Below are positions 33,884 to 44,038 of a DNA stretch of 64,000 bases, one piece after another. Source of the DNA: Geobacter sp. (GTDB lineage: Bacteria; Desulfobacterota; Desulfuromonadia; Geobacterales; DSM-12255); contig WKKR01000001.1 in NCBI GenBank assembly GCA_009684525.1, positions 310,001 to 374,000 of the forward strand, given 5' to 3'. The position numbers and the translations under genes were made by a program. Under the pieces are notes generated by a model. It did no database searches and was not told where the DNA came from. It worked only from the letters and a program-made list of their open reading frames with translations. The number at the start of each line of letters is the position of its first letter. Positions within the stretch are counted from its first letter, which is position 1.

Positions 33884-34434
33884 AACTGCGTCTCCTTGAA
33901 CGGTACGGCATCAGCGCAGTCTGGGAGAGGTGAGGTGGCTGATGCCATCGTTGGAGAATCTGCAGCCTAATGGCAGTATGCATATAGTGTGAATAATGTC
34001 TAATTAGCAAATGTTGTGCCTTTGGGTGGGCGGCCATTCCCATACTGCCTCTCTGAAGACTTGCCCGAGCACTCATTTCAGCAAGTTGTGATCGGATATT
34101 CTATTTGTGTATGTACAGAACGATGGTTTGTGCCTCAAGGGCAAGGGGTGTTGCGATGGTTATTTCACGGGATAGTCGTCAGTGAAATGGCGAGATGTGG
34201 TTACATTGAAAAATGACTGATGGTGGGAAAGTCTGATTTGATCATGAAATCAACAAAATAACAAATTATTCAACTTTTGACATACGCAGTGTGTCTATTA
34301 CGCGATATGGCTGAAGATGCATTTTCGAGGGGTGGTGTTCCGTTTGATTGCAGGTGGGACGGTTGGCGGCAGCCAGCCGGCACTTTGGAAGAAGTTGGAG
34401 GGGGGGACTGCTGTCCCGCCCCTCCATACTCTGC
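33884..34434. other. 551-base intergenic region upstream of the Cys-rich gene
   Basis: Contains, on the minus strand, a weak sigma-70 candidate (TTGCTA 34010-34005, 18 bases, TATATG 33986-33981) and a 9-base-arm hairpin (GGCATCAGC 33907-33915 / GCTGATGCC 33938-33946) in the predicted leader. A GC-rich bulged hairpin (34397-34425) lies just after the second LVIVD stop. Short frames on both strands lack start signals. Confidence 0.45.
34397..34425 (-). terminator. GC-rich hairpin after the second LVIVD gene
   Basis: Arms GGAGGGG-GGGAC / GTCCC-G-CCCCTCC with one bulge, 10 bases past the stop. No T-run follows on the minus strand. Confidence 0.5.
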
Positions 34435-37400
34435 TTATTTGAAGAACAACATGCCACCGGTTCCATCGGCAACGTAAAGCCTGCCATTGCTGATGGTAAC
34501 GGCGGAACACTCTCCAACAGTCGGAGCAATGCCGCTCAAGGTTGGCGCCGTCGGATCGGTCCAGTCGATCTTGAGCACGCCAGCCTCTGCAAAGGCAACA
34601 TAGAAGACGAGTTTGCCATTGACGCGGGTGTAGTCCATCTTTACGGCACCACCGGCCCATGCTTCATAACCTGGTACCAGTTGCAGTTTGAAGCGGCTGG
34701 TTGCCACCGGGCGATAGTCATAGATCAGCGTGCCGCTGGTATTCTTGTCCCATACGGCAGTCGGGTCGATACCGTCAGGAAGCGGAGCAATCAGATCGGC
34801 GAGGTTGTAGCAGACAACGCCGAAGCTGTCGTAAGTGAAATAGGCGTAATTACCGACGACCTTCACGTCCACGGCCTGGCCGTCGGCTGCGCCTACCTTG
34901 CCTTCCTCAATCTTGATCGGTTCGAACACCTTGACCAGTTTCATGTTGTAGACATCGGTGATCTCCACGACACCGACGCCGCGGGGTCCTGCTGCCATGA
35001 AGGCATAGGATTTGCCATCGGCAGGGTTGGTCCAGAGGGCGATGCCGGAGGCGGTCCCCAGCGGTGGTTTGTCTTTGCCCGCACCTATGTTGGCGACTAC
35101 GAAGCCGCTGTTCACGACCGACGGGTCCTTGGTGGTGTCGTAAACGGTAAGACCGTTGCTGCCGTCAGCAGTATAGGCGTAATTGCCCCTGATCTCCACG
35201 TCATAGGAATGATCCTGGTACTGAAGCCCTTTGACGTTGCCTGCATCGCTGTTGTGTTCGAACAGGTCGGTCGGTTTGAGCGGCAGCAGGAGGGGGGCGC
35301 CTATGGCACCAAGGCCTGATTCCACGCCGGATACGTTCACACGGCGCAGTCCGATGCTGGAGCAGTTGGCCCACGCTACTTTCATGACAGGATCGTAGAC
35401 GACATTAGCGGCATGAGAGGCTGGGTAGATGGTCACACCGTTGTAGACTTCAGGATACTCGTCCTGCAGGGTGTTTCCCACCAGGTGGATGTTGTCGGTG
35501 GGGTATCCGTTGTCGTCGACGATCTTCCAGGCGGAGATACCGTGGGGGCCGTCGGAGTGGTAGATGTACTTGTCGGAAGAGGTTATGCCCGCGGAGTGGC
35601 CGATGGAGATGGTCTGTCCCGCTGTGCCGTCCACTTTCGCACCGATCTCGTCGGTGGTGGGGAAGTAGGAGGAGACGCCGTAGCGATCGGACATGGCAGA
35701 GGCATTCAGGTTGATGATGTCGAGGAAGTTGAAGCCGCCAGCCCCGGAGCAGGCGAGGATGTCCACATTACCTGCCGCATTGATGTTCATGTTGTCCATT
35801 AGGAGGAGGCGGTTGCCATGGCCGTTGATCTCCGTGGTGACCAGCTTGCATGGTGCCTGGTACATCCACTTGGGCATGGATTCGTTATCCAGCGGATCGT
35901 AGGCTGCCATGTCGTAGGAGGTGATGAATTCCGTATCCGGGAAATGATTGCCGGCAATCCCGTCGGTATCGTTGTTGTAAGGGGCGTTCTCTCCCTTCCA
36001 TCCGGATTCGGGGATGTTCGCATGGTCGACAATGACGAGACCGGCAAAGTGATCGGTCATGTAGGCGTAGTTGCCGTTGATCTTCACGTCGATGATGCCG
36101 GATTCCTTGAGCATGCCGGCCCCATAATAGGGGAGCAGGCTCTGCGACTGGGTTCCGGTGATCTTGTCAGGGCCGTTGGCTGCAACTGCCGGTACATAGC
36201 CGAGATAGGTACCGGTAAGGAATGCAGCCGATGTAGCCGACTGGAATCCGGTGATGTCAACGGCAACAAGCCCGCCGAGGGAGTAGGCGATATAGGCGAT
36301 GGTACGGCTGCCGAATTCGGCAATATCGACCGACTGGGCCTTGTAATAAAACTTGCCGTACCGCTCGAAATCGGCCCAGGGTGTGGGGGCGACCACGTCG
36401 TTGCGCATGACCTCCGCCAGTTCGAAATTGGTCTGGCGGTAGTCGGGCATGCCGGTGAAGGCATCGGTAAATGTCTCACCGGATGTTGCATCTTTCTGCA
36501 CGGCCTGTTTGACATCCATGTTGATGAACCAGTCTTCGACCATCGTTGTGTCGGTATAGAGGTTATATCGCCCGATCTGTTCGAGAGTCGATGGATCGAA
36601 GATCCCCAGCCCCAATTCCTTCATGCAGGCAAACAGCTTGCCGCCATAAAGTTTCAGGTCGATGGGACCTCCCCATGGGTTTTCCCCTGCAAACTGGAGG
36701 GTGTATTTTTCCAGTTCGACCAGGAGCGTTCCGTCTGCTTCCAGTACCGGACCGGTTGCTCCCAGAAGATTGGCCAGTGCGGTCTTATGGATGCCGAATT
36801 CGCTGTCGGCAATGTAGAGGGTGATCCCGTCGGTTTCAAGGGCTGCTACCGGTGCCTGGATGCTGCTGATCTCATTGCCGGTGAGGATATCGCCGCCACC
36901 CTCGGTAAAGGTGATGTTGTCCTTGAAATAGTTGAGATGCACGTTACTGACCTGGACCATGGCGGTGGGAACCGTTATGTTCACCACGACGATGCCGGAG
37001 CTCCCGGCCGAGAGCAGGGCATAGTTCTGGCCGTTGTACGTGACCAGGTCGATGTCATTGATGAAGCCGGGTGCGTAAATGGAGTAGACCTGCCCTTTGG
37101 TGGGGCCGATGGGGGTCACGCAGAGTCTGCTGCCGATGTTGAAAATGGCCCATTCGCTGCCGCTGTAGTTGAATTTCTTGACGGCAGTTGTCGCTCCGCC
37201 GATCTGGATGTTGTCCCCCAGGATGGGTACCATGTCGCTTGACTGGACAAAGACGCTGACATCTTTGACAGTAGCAGCCTGATTGGTGCCGGTGACACTA
37301 AGACGGAAGACCAGTTCCGTGTCAACGGCGATGCTGAGATTGCTGATATCGGCAGTTGCGCCAGAAGCACTCGTTGCGGTGAGAGGAACCTTCGGCCCCT

Positions 37401-38109
37401 TGACTTGTGACCATTGATACGAGGAGACCGTTCCGGTTACAGCCGATGTAAGGGTGACGCTTCCGGCTTCTGCTTCGACAAGGGTGGCTGGCGTGGCGGT
37501 CAGCGAGGTGATGGCGACCGTAAGTGGTGTCAGAGCTGCATTGCTCGTCGTGGTGGTTCCCGCAGATACCGTTACCTGCGAGCTGGCGGTGGAGAACCCT
37601 GCTTTGGAGATCGTCCGGGTGTAGGTACCGGCCATGACATTGGCCAGGGTATAGGTCCCGGTGCTGCTGGTGACGGCAGAGTAGCCACCAGGAGAGAGGT
37701 TGACCGCGGCATCGGCAAGCGATGCACCAGTGGTGCTGTTGGTTACTTTGCCGTTTACGGTGCCGGTGACTCCCGTAATTTTGACGAGCGCGAAATTCAG
37801 TGTCGTTTTGACGCCGCTTTTGATGGTTGCAGTGGAGGTCGCGGTTTGATAGCCTGCTGCTACACAGGTAACCGAGTAGGTGGCCGGAGCCAGGGAGATG
37901 CTATAGGTTCCCGAATTGGAGGATGTCCCCGAATACGTTCCTGTTGTTGCAACGGCGGTTACCGTTGCTCCCTTGATGGATGTCGACGTTCCCGAGATGG
38001 TGATCTTGCCGGCAAGCGTGCCGTTGGCCGCTGATCCGGGGCTGGCTGTGATACATAATAGTGCTAAGACAAATCCGATGATTCCGAACCAACTTCGTGT
38101 GTTGCTCAT
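34435..38109 (-). CDS. Giant exported LVIVD-repeat protein (second paralog)
   Basis: 1224 residues from ATG 38109 (AGGAGG 6 bases upstream). Signal peptide FGIIGFVLALLCITASPGSA, two carboxypeptidase-regulatory-like domains (AGKITISGTSTSIKGATVTAVATT; NGKVTNSTTGASLADAAVNL), a PKD/REJ-like segment (SYQWSQVKGPKVPLTA), then LVIVD repeats. It is colinear with the first paralog through to the C-terminus (NGRLYVADGTGGMLFFK versus NGRLYVSDGSGGMVFFK). This indicates tandem duplication followed by divergence. A longer in-frame start at 38271 has no signal-peptide logic. Confidence 0.85.
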   Translation of the reverse strand: MSNTRSWFGIIGFVLALLCITASPGSAANGTLAGKITISGTSTSIKGATVTAVATTGTYSGTSSNSGTYSISLAPATYSVTCVAAGYQTATSTATIKSGVKTTLNFALVKITGVTGTVNGKVTNSTTGASLADAAVNLSPGGYSAVTSSTGTYTLANVMAGTYTRTISKAGFSTASSQVTVSAGTTTTSNAALTPLTVAITSLTATPATLVEAEAGSVTLTSAVTGTVSSYQWSQVKGPKVPLTATSASGATADISNLSIAVDTELVFRLSVTGTNQAATVKDVSVFVQSSDMVPILGDNIQIGGATTAVKKFNYSGSEWAIFNIGSRLCVTPIGPTKGQVYSIYAPGFINDIDLVTYNGQNYALLSAGSSGIVVVNITVPTAMVQVSNVHLNYFKDNITFTEGGGDILTGNEISSIQAPVAALETDGITLYIADSEFGIHKTALANLLGATGPVLEADGTLLVELEKYTLQFAGENPWGGPIDLKLYGGKLFACMKELGLGIFDPSTLEQIGRYNLYTDTTMVEDWFINMDVKQAVQKDATSGETFTDAFTGMPDYRQTNFELAEVMRNDVVAPTPWADFERYGKFYYKAQSVDIAEFGSRTIAYIAYSLGGLVAVDITGFQSATSAAFLTGTYLGYVPAVAANGPDKITGTQSQSLLPYYGAGMLKESGIIDVKINGNYAYMTDHFAGLVIVDHANIPESGWKGENAPYNNDTDGIAGNHFPDTEFITSYDMAAYDPLDNESMPKWMYQAPCKLVTTEINGHGNRLLLMDNMNINAAGNVDILACSGAGGFNFLDIINLNASAMSDRYGVSSYFPTTDEIGAKVDGTAGQTISIGHSAGITSSDKYIYHSDGPHGISAWKIVDDNGYPTDNIHLVGNTLQDEYPEVYNGVTIYPASHAANVVYDPVMKVAWANCSSIGLRRVNVSGVESGLGAIGAPLLLPLKPTDLFEHNSDAGNVKGLQYQDHSYDVEIRGNYAYTADGSNGLTVYDTTKDPSVVNSGFVVANIGAGKDKPPLGTASGIALWTNPADGKSYAFMAAGPRGVGVVEITDVYNMKLVKVFEPIKIEEGKVGAADGQAVDVKVVGNYAYFTYDSFGVVCYNLADLIAPLPDGIDPTAVWDKNTSGTLIYDYRPVATSRFKLQLVPGYEAWAGGAVKMDYTRVNGKLVFYVAFAEAGVLKIDWTDPTAPTLSGIAPTVGECSAVTISNGRLYVADGTGGMLFFK

Positions 38110-38453
38110 TGCTGCCTCCTTGCGTGATTGCGGGGTGTTAGCGTATGCTCCCCTTTCCGCGCACGTTTCCTTTCGTTCAGTAAAGACGACTTTCCTTGCG
38201 TGATTCTTGCCTCTGACTGCATCGATCGTTTGCCCGTTAGTCAAAAGTGTAAGGTAGATTGATGAAGACAATCAAATGAAAGTCAGTAATATGATTTTGA
38301 TGTGTAAATGGACAAAATCAGGGGAATATGCCGCAAAAACAGCTAGGCTCGACGAGATCTCCCTGTATCATGAATAAGAGATGCTTATGAGGGAGGGTTC
38401 ATCAAACCCCTTTTTTGCTCGGCGAATACATGGAGCAGCAGGGTAAAACTCCC
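38110..38453. other. Intergenic region upstream of second LVIVD gene
   Basis: Divergent control region between the LVIVD gene and the pyr operon. A 13-base direct repeat, TCCTTGCGTGATT, occurs at 38117-38129 (overlapping the LVIVD Shine-Dalgarno) and at 38193-38205. The centre is AT-rich. No other element could be named. Confidence 0.45.
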
Positions 38454-38482
38454 TTGACTCAGAAGATCGGACATGGTATTTT
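38454..38482 (+). promoter_or_regulatory. Sigma-70 promoter of the pyrimidine operon
   Basis: -35 TTGACT (38454-38459), 17-base spacer, -10 TATTTT (38477-38482). The start would fall near 38489, just upstream of the PyrR attenuator. Confidence 0.7.
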
Positions 38483-38500
38483 GCCTCGCGAATCAGTACG

Positions 38501-38616
38501 GCCCTTTTTAATTTAACCCTGCGAGGTTAGAAAAGGTGGCACTTGTGGATAATTCGACAGTTATGTCCGTATCATTCCAGGGCCTTTCTACCTTTTCTGG
38601 TGGAAGGGCCTTTTTT
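38501..38616 (+). promoter_or_regulatory. PyrR-type transcription attenuator
   Basis: Three competing RNA structures can be drawn. Anti-antiterminator: GCCCTTTT (38501) pairs with AAAAGGTGGC (to 38540), around an inner stem TAACC/GGTTA whose loop CTGCGA resembles the PyrR-binding loop. Antiterminator: AGAAAAGGT (38529-38537) pairs with ACCTTTTCT (38590-38598). Terminator: GGCCTTTCTACC (38581-38592) pairs with GGTGGAAGGGCC (38599-38610), then TTTTTT. By the known mechanism, UMP-loaded PyrR would bind the first and let the terminator form. The next gene is pyrR. Confidence 0.8.
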
Positions 38617-38632
38617 GCGCCTGTCGATCTGA

Positions 38633-39205
<573 letters not shown>

Positions 39206-39216
39206 GGGAGGGAAGG

Positions 39217-40152
39217 ATGGGATTCAAGCACAAAGACATCATAGCCCTGCGAGACCTGACCAAGGAAGAGATCCTGCTGCTTCTGGACACAGCCGAGAAC
39301 ATGCGGGAGATCAACAGCCGCGACATCAAGAAGGTACCGACCCTGCGCGGCAAGACCATCATCAACCTCTTCTACGAGGCATCGACCCGGACCCGTACCT
39401 CCTTCGAGATTGCCGCCAAGCGGCTCTCAGCCGATGCCGTGAATATCTCTCCCTCCACCAGCTCGGCCACCAAGGGGGAGACCCTTCTGGACACGGCCAA
39501 GAACCTGATGGCCATGAAACCCGATATCATCGTCATGCGGCACGCCATATCCGGGTCGCACTATTTCCTCGCCCAGCGTCTCCCCTGCTCCATCATCAAT
39601 GCCGGTGACGGTGCCCACGAGCACCCCTCCCAGGGGCTTCTGGACATGCTGACCATCAGGGACAAATTCGGCACCCTCGAAGGGCTCAAGGTGGCCATCG
39701 TCGGTGACGTGACCCACAGCCGGGTGGCCCGTTCCGATATCCAGGGGCTCACCAAGATGGGGTCCACGGTCTTTCTCGCCGGGCCGCCGACCATGATCCC
39801 GCCCGGTGCCGAGCAACTCGGCAACGTGAAGGTTTGCGACACCATGCGCGAGGCGATCGACGGCGCCGATGTGGTGATGATGCTCCGGATCCAGCTGGAG
39901 CGCCAGGGCAAGACCCTGCTGCCGACCATGAAGGAATATTCCCGCTATTTCGGGCTCAACCCGGAAAACCTCAAGCTGGCCAAGAAGGACGCCATGGTCA
40001 TGCATCCCGGCCCGATCAACCGCGGGGTGGAACTGTCGTCCTACGTGGCCGACTGCGACCAGTCCCATATCCTCAAGCAGGTGGAAAACGGCGTGGCCGT
40101 GCGGATGGCGATGCTGTATCATGTGAGCGGCGGCGAACTTGCCACGGAGTGA
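39217..40152 (+). CDS. pyrB: Aspartate carbamoyltransferase catalytic chain
   Basis: Joins carbamoyl phosphate and aspartate in pyrimidine synthesis. 311 residues. Carbamoyl phosphate-binding [24 protein letters not shown] (80s loop), [22 protein letters not shown] and [10 protein letters not shown]. No pyrI-type regulatory chain gene is adjacent. It starts 11 bases after pyrR. Confidence 0.97.
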   Translation: MGFKHKDIIALRDLTKEEILLLLDTAENMREINSRDIKKVPTLRGKTIINLFYEASTRTRTSFEIAAKRLSADAVNISPSTSSATKGETLLDTAKNLMAMKPDIIVMRHAISGSHYFLAQRLPCSIINAGDGAHEHPSQGLLDMLTIRDKFGTLEGLKVAIVGDVTHSRVARSDIQGLTKMGSTVFLAGPPTMIPPGAEQLGNVKVCDTMREAIDGADVVMMLRIQLERQGKTLLPTMKEYSRYFGLNPENLKLAKKDAMVMHPGPINRGVELSSYVADCDQSHILKQVENGVAVRMAMLYHVSGGELATE

Positions 40153-40217
40153 GATGAGGCAGGTTGAGACTGCTGTGAGTGAAGCGAACGGAAACCTAAT
40201 TCAATAGGGGTGATCAT

Positions 40218-41495
40218 ATGAATCTGCTGATACAGGGCGGCCGGGTCATCGACCCGACACAGAATATCGACGATACCCTCGACATCCTGGTGGAACAGGG
40301 AGTGATCAAGGAGATGGGGAAGGGTCTGAAGGTCCCTGCAGGGGCTGACATCATCGATGCCAGGGGGTGTTATGTCACGCCGGGGCTCATCGACATGCAT
40401 GTCCACCTGCGCGACCCGGGGCTGGAATACAAGGAGGATATCGCCTCCGGAACCCGTGCGGCAGCTGCCGGCGGCTTCACCTCGGTGGTCTGCATGCCCA
40501 ACACCAGCCCGGTGAACGACAACAAGGCGATCACCACCTACATCGTTGCCAAGGCCAAGGCCGAAGGGGCGGTCAATGTCTTCCCCATCGGTTCCATTAC
40601 CAAGGGGAGCAAGGGTGAAAGCCTCGCCGAGATGGGCGAACTGAAGGAAGCGGGATGCGTGGCGGTTTCCGACGACGGTCATCCGGTTGCCAATGCCGAA
40701 CTGATGCGCCGCGCCCTGGAGTACGCCAGGGGGATGGGGATCATGGTCATCTCCCATGCCGAGGAAAAGGCCCTCGTGGGCGAAGGGGTGATGAACGAGG
40801 GGTTCGTCGCCACTGAACTCGGGCTGAAGGGGATCCCGTGGGCTGCCGAGGATGTGGCGATCGCCCGCGACGTCTACCTTGCCGAGTTCACCAATTCGCC
40901 CGTCCACATTGCCCATGTTTCCACCAAGGGCTCCGTCCGGGTCATCCGCAACGCCAAGGCCCGTGGGGTCCGGGTCACCTGCGAGACCGCACCCCATTAC
41001 TTTTCCCTCACCGACGATGCCGTGCGGGGTTACAACACCAATGCCAAGATGAACCCGCCGCTCAGGTCCGCAGAGGACCAGGCAGCCATCAAGGAAGGGC
41101 TGAAAGACGGCACCATCGACGCCATTGCCACCGACCATGCCCCCCATCACCTGGACGAGAAGGAGATCGAATTCAACCTGGCCATGAACGGCATCATCGG
41201 CCTGGAGACCTCGCTCCCCCTGTCGCTCAAGCTGGTTGAGGACAAGGTGCTGACACTTTTGCAACTGGTGGAGAAAATGGCGGTTAACCCGGCCAGAATA
41301 CTCGGCCTTGATCGCGGCACTCTCAAGTCCGGAGCGCCGGCGGACATCACCGTGATCGACCCCAACGCCACCTGGACGGTCGAGGAGGCGCAGATCGTCT
41401 CCAAGTCGAAAAACTCACCGTTCATCGGACAAGAGATGAAGGGGGCCGCGGCGTACACCATCGTCGCCGGGAAAGTCGTGTTCAAACGAGATTGA
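40218..41495 (+). CDS. pyrC: Dihydroorotase
   Basis: 425 residues, amidohydrolase of the type I dihydroorotase group. Metal-binding [16 protein letters not shown], the His ligands in [10 protein letters not shown] and [10 protein letters not shown], and [12 protein letters not shown] are all present, so it should be catalytically active rather than a PyrB-associated pseudo-enzyme. The 65-base gap after pyrB holds no gene. Confidence 0.96.
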   Translation: MNLLIQGGRVIDPTQNIDDTLDILVEQGVIKEMGKGLKVPAGADIIDARGCYVTPGLIDMHVHLRDPGLEYKEDIASGTRAAAAGGFTSVVCMPNTSPVNDNKAITTYIVAKAKAEGAVNVFPIGSITKGSKGESLAEMGELKEAGCVAVSDDGHPVANAELMRRALEYARGMGIMVISHAEEKALVGEGVMNEGFVATELGLKGIPWAAEDVAIARDVYLAEFTNSPVHIAHVSTKGSVRVIRNAKARGVRVTCETAPHYFSLTDDAVRGYNTNAKMNPPLRSAEDQAAIKEGLKDGTIDAIATDHAPHHLDEKEIEFNLAMNGIIGLETSLPLSLKLVEDKVLTLLQLVEKMAVNPARILGLDRGTLKSGAPADITVIDPNATWTVEEAQIVSKSKNSPFIGQEMKGAAAYTIVAGKVVFKRD

Positions 41496-41522
41496 CGATA
41501 ATCGATACATGGGAGCATGTTC

Positions 41523-42644
41523 ATGAAAGCAGTACTGGCGCTCACTGACGGGCGCATGTTTGTGGGAAAATCATTCGGTGCGACCGGTGAAGCAACCGGC
41601 GAGGTGGTCTTCAATACCGCCATGACCGGCTACCAGGAGGTGTTGACCGATCCTTCCTACAAGGGGCAGATGGTCACCATGACCTATACCCAGATCGGCA
41701 ACACCGGCATCAACCCGGAAGATATCGAGAGCTCCCAGCTTTTTCTCTCCGGGTTCATCGTCAGGGAATACTTCGAGCAGTATTCCAACTGGCGGGCCAC
41801 CATGAGCCTCGATGCCTACCTGAAGGAAAACGGGGTGGTTGGGATCCAGGGGATCGATACCCGTGCGCTCACCCGGCACCTGCGGGACAAGGGGGCGCAG
41901 AACGGCATCATCTCCACCGTCGACTTCGATCCGGCGAGCCTGGCGCATAAACTCCGGGCTGTCCCCTCCATGGCCGGGCTCGACCTGGCCAGCGGCGTGA
42001 CCTGCGACAAGCCGTATCACTGGAGCGAAAAGCTCTGGGAACTGGGAGTTGGCTATACTCAGGCGACGGCAGAGGAGCTGAAGTATAAGGTCGTTGCCTA
42101 CGATTTCGGCATCAAATACAACATCCTGCGCTGCCTGGTCTCGGCCGGGTGCGACGTGACCGTGGTTCCTGCCTCGTTCCCGGCGGAAGAGGCTCTGGCC
42201 ATGAACCCGGACGGCATCTTCCTCTCCAATGGTCCGGGCGACCCCGAACCGCTGGTGCAGGTGCAGGAAATTATTCGGAAATTCATCGGCAAGAAGCCGA
42301 TCTTCGGCATCTGCCTCGGCCACCAGCTCATGGGCCTGGCGCTGGATGGCAAGACCGTCAAACTCCCTTTCGGCAACCACGGCTCCAATCTGCCGGTGAT
42401 GGATGCGTCGACCGGCAAGGTGGAGATCACGGCCCAGAACCATGGCTTCTGTGTCGATCTCGACTCGGTGGCAGAGGTCTGCGAACTGGGCCACCAGAAC
42501 CTGAACGACCAGACCGTGGAAGGTATCCGGCACAAGACCCTGCCGATCTTCTCGGTGCAGCATCACCCCGAGGCATCGCCGGGACCGCATGATTCGCAGT
42601 ATCTGTTTGCGCGGTTCGTGGAACTGATGGAGCAGCACAGATAA
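41523..42644 (+). CDS. carA: Carbamoyl phosphate synthetase small subunit
   Basis: Glutaminase subunit of carbamoyl phosphate synthetase, 373 residues. The catalytic Cys is in GICLGHQLMGL; the His-Glu pair is in QHHPEASPGP. I chose ATG 41523 because GGGAG lies 7 bases upstream; ATG 41517 is too close. The large subunit is encoded 1.4 kb downstream, separated by two unrelated genes. Confidence 0.96.
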   Translation: MKAVLALTDGRMFVGKSFGATGEATGEVVFNTAMTGYQEVLTDPSYKGQMVTMTYTQIGNTGINPEDIESSQLFLSGFIVREYFEQYSNWRATMSLDAYLKENGVVGIQGIDTRALTRHLRDKGAQNGIISTVDFDPASLAHKLRAVPSMAGLDLASGVTCDKPYHWSEKLWELGVGYTQATAEELKYKVVAYDFGIKYNILRCLVSAGCDVTVVPASFPAEEALAMNPDGIFLSNGPGDPEPLVQVQEIIRKFIGKKPIFGICLGHQLMGLALDGKTVKLPFGNHGSNLPVMDASTGKVEITAQNHGFCVDLDSVAEVCELGHQNLNDQTVEGIRHKTLPIFSVQHHPEASPGPHDSQYLFARFVELMEQHR

Positions 42645-42654
42645 CGGCTGCCGC

Positions 42655-42753
42655 TTTTCCGCAATCTCTGCGTTGCCCGGCGGGAATTCGTTGTGCGGCG
42701 TAGCGCTGCTACGCCTCCGCCGATCCCCTTGGGCGCCTTGACCTTGCGAAAAA
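42655..42753. repeat. Nested palindromic intergenic element
   Basis: Between carA and the radical SAM gene. Outer arms TTTTCCGCAA / TTGCGAAAAA (imperfect), inner perfect GGCGTAGC-gct-GCTACGCC (42697-42715), GC-rich throughout. The layout resembles REP/intergenic mobile repeats; whether it recurs elsewhere in the genome cannot be seen here. Confidence 0.5.
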
Positions 42754-42765
42754 TCGACACCCGGA

Positions 42766-43701
42766 ATGTATATGGCACGTTATCAGGTTCTTTTCGAGAC
42801 AGGTGAGCTGCGTCTTCGGGTCAGGGCCGCCTACAGTCGCCTGCGGGCCTGCGACCTCTGCCCGCACCGGTGTGGCGTGGACCGGATGCGGGGAGAGCGG
42901 GGGAAGTGCGGAGCAGGGCTTTTGCCGCGGATCGCCTCAGCCAACCTGCATCGGGGGGAGGAACCCCCCATCTCCGGGACCAGGGGGTCGGGGACGATCT
43001 TCTTTTCAGGCTGCACCCTGGCCTGCCGCTTCTGCCAGAACTTTCCCATCAGCCAGCTGGGAAGCGGCACGGAGCTGACCACGCGGGAACTGGCCGGAAA
43101 GTTGCTCCGCCTGCAGCGCCAGGGGGCGCACAACATCAACGTCGTCACGCCGACCCATTTTCTGCCCCAGATCCTGGCCGCCCTTTACCTGGCGCTGCCG
43201 CAGGGGTTCAACCTGCCGCTGGTCTGGAACTCCAGCGGCTATGAACTGGTCAGTGCTCTGCAACTGCTTGACGGAGTGGTGGATATCTACCTTCCGGATA
43301 TGAAATACAGCGACGATGACGAGGCACTGAAACTCTCCGGGGCACCCGGCTACCCGGAGATCAATCGTGCGGCAGTAGCGGAGATGCTCCGACAGGTCGG
43401 TCACCTGCGGGTCGATGTCGACGGGATTGCTCTGCAGGGTCTGATCATCCGCCATCTGGTGCTTCCCGGTGGCAGGGCAGGCAGCCGGGAGACGCTGCGC
43501 TGGATTGCCGACCACCTGGGGAGCGAGACCCACCTGGCGTTGATGAGCCAGTACTTCCCGGCCCACAAAGCGAGGGAGACGGCTGGCATAGATCGGCCCA
43601 TTACCGTTGAAGAATACGATGCGGCCGTAGAGGCACTGGAAGAGGCGGGGCTGGAAAACGGCTGGGTTCAGGAGTTGGACGAGGAGCGGCTTCCCGTATG
43701 A
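42766..43701 (+). CDS. Radical SAM protein, PflA-like
   Basis: 311 residues. An N-terminal Cys-rich segment ([20 protein letters not shown]) is followed by the radical SAM cluster motif [10 protein letters not shown] (CX3CX2C), then a (beta/alpha) barrel with [21 protein letters not shown] and [11 protein letters not shown]. It resembles the COG1313 group of glycyl-radical activase-like proteins; the target is unknown. Two in-frame ATGs (42766, 42772) are possible. Lies inside the pyr-car operon without an obvious pathway link. Confidence 0.88.
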   Translation: MYMARYQVLFETGELRLRVRAAYSRLRACDLCPHRCGVDRMRGERGKCGAGLLPRIASANLHRGEEPPISGTRGSGTIFFSGCTLACRFCQNFPISQLGSGTELTTRELAGKLLRLQRQGAHNINVVTPTHFLPQILAALYLALPQGFNLPLVWNSSGYELVSALQLLDGVVDIYLPDMKYSDDDEALKLSGAPGYPEINRAAVAEMLRQVGHLRVDVDGIALQGLIIRHLVLPGGRAGSRETLRWIADHLGSETHLALMSQYFPAHKARETAGIDRPITVEEYDAAVEALEEAGLENGWVQELDEERLPV

Positions 43702-44024
43702 GGACGGTGGTGCTCCTGGTTATCTCCAACATCTTCATGACCTTTGCCTGGTACGCCCACCTGCGCAACCTGCGGACCAGGCACTGGATGATAGCCGTCC
43801 TGGTCTCCTGGGGGATCGCCTTCTTCGAATACCTGGTACAGGTGCCGGCGAACCGGATCGGTTACGGCAGGTTTTCCCTGGCCCAGTTGAAGATCATCCA
43901 GGAGGTCATTACCCTCAGCGTCTTTATCCCCTTTGCGGTCTTCTACATGGGGACCCCGTTGAAGCTCGATTATCTCTGGGCCGGCGTCTGTCTTGCCGGA
44001 GCGGTATTCTTTATTTTCAGATAG
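43698..44024 (+). CDS. DUF486 small multi-helix membrane protein
   Basis: 108 residues with four hydrophobic helices, in the DMT-related DUF486 family ([53 protein letters not shown]). Function unknown. Overlaps the radical SAM stop by 4 bases; 14 bases before carB. Confidence 0.85.
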   Translation: MRTVVLLVISNIFMTFAWYAHLRNLRTRHWMIAVLVSWGIAFFEYLVQVPANRIGYGRFSLAQLKIIQEVITLSVFIPFAVFYMGTPLKLDYLWAGVCLAGAVFFIFR

Positions 44025-44038
44025 CACAAGGAGCAGCA

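Noticed and set aside
34275-34280. TTGACA as a plus-strand promoter
   Set aside because: No usable -10 at 16-18 bases, and no plus-strand gene follows.
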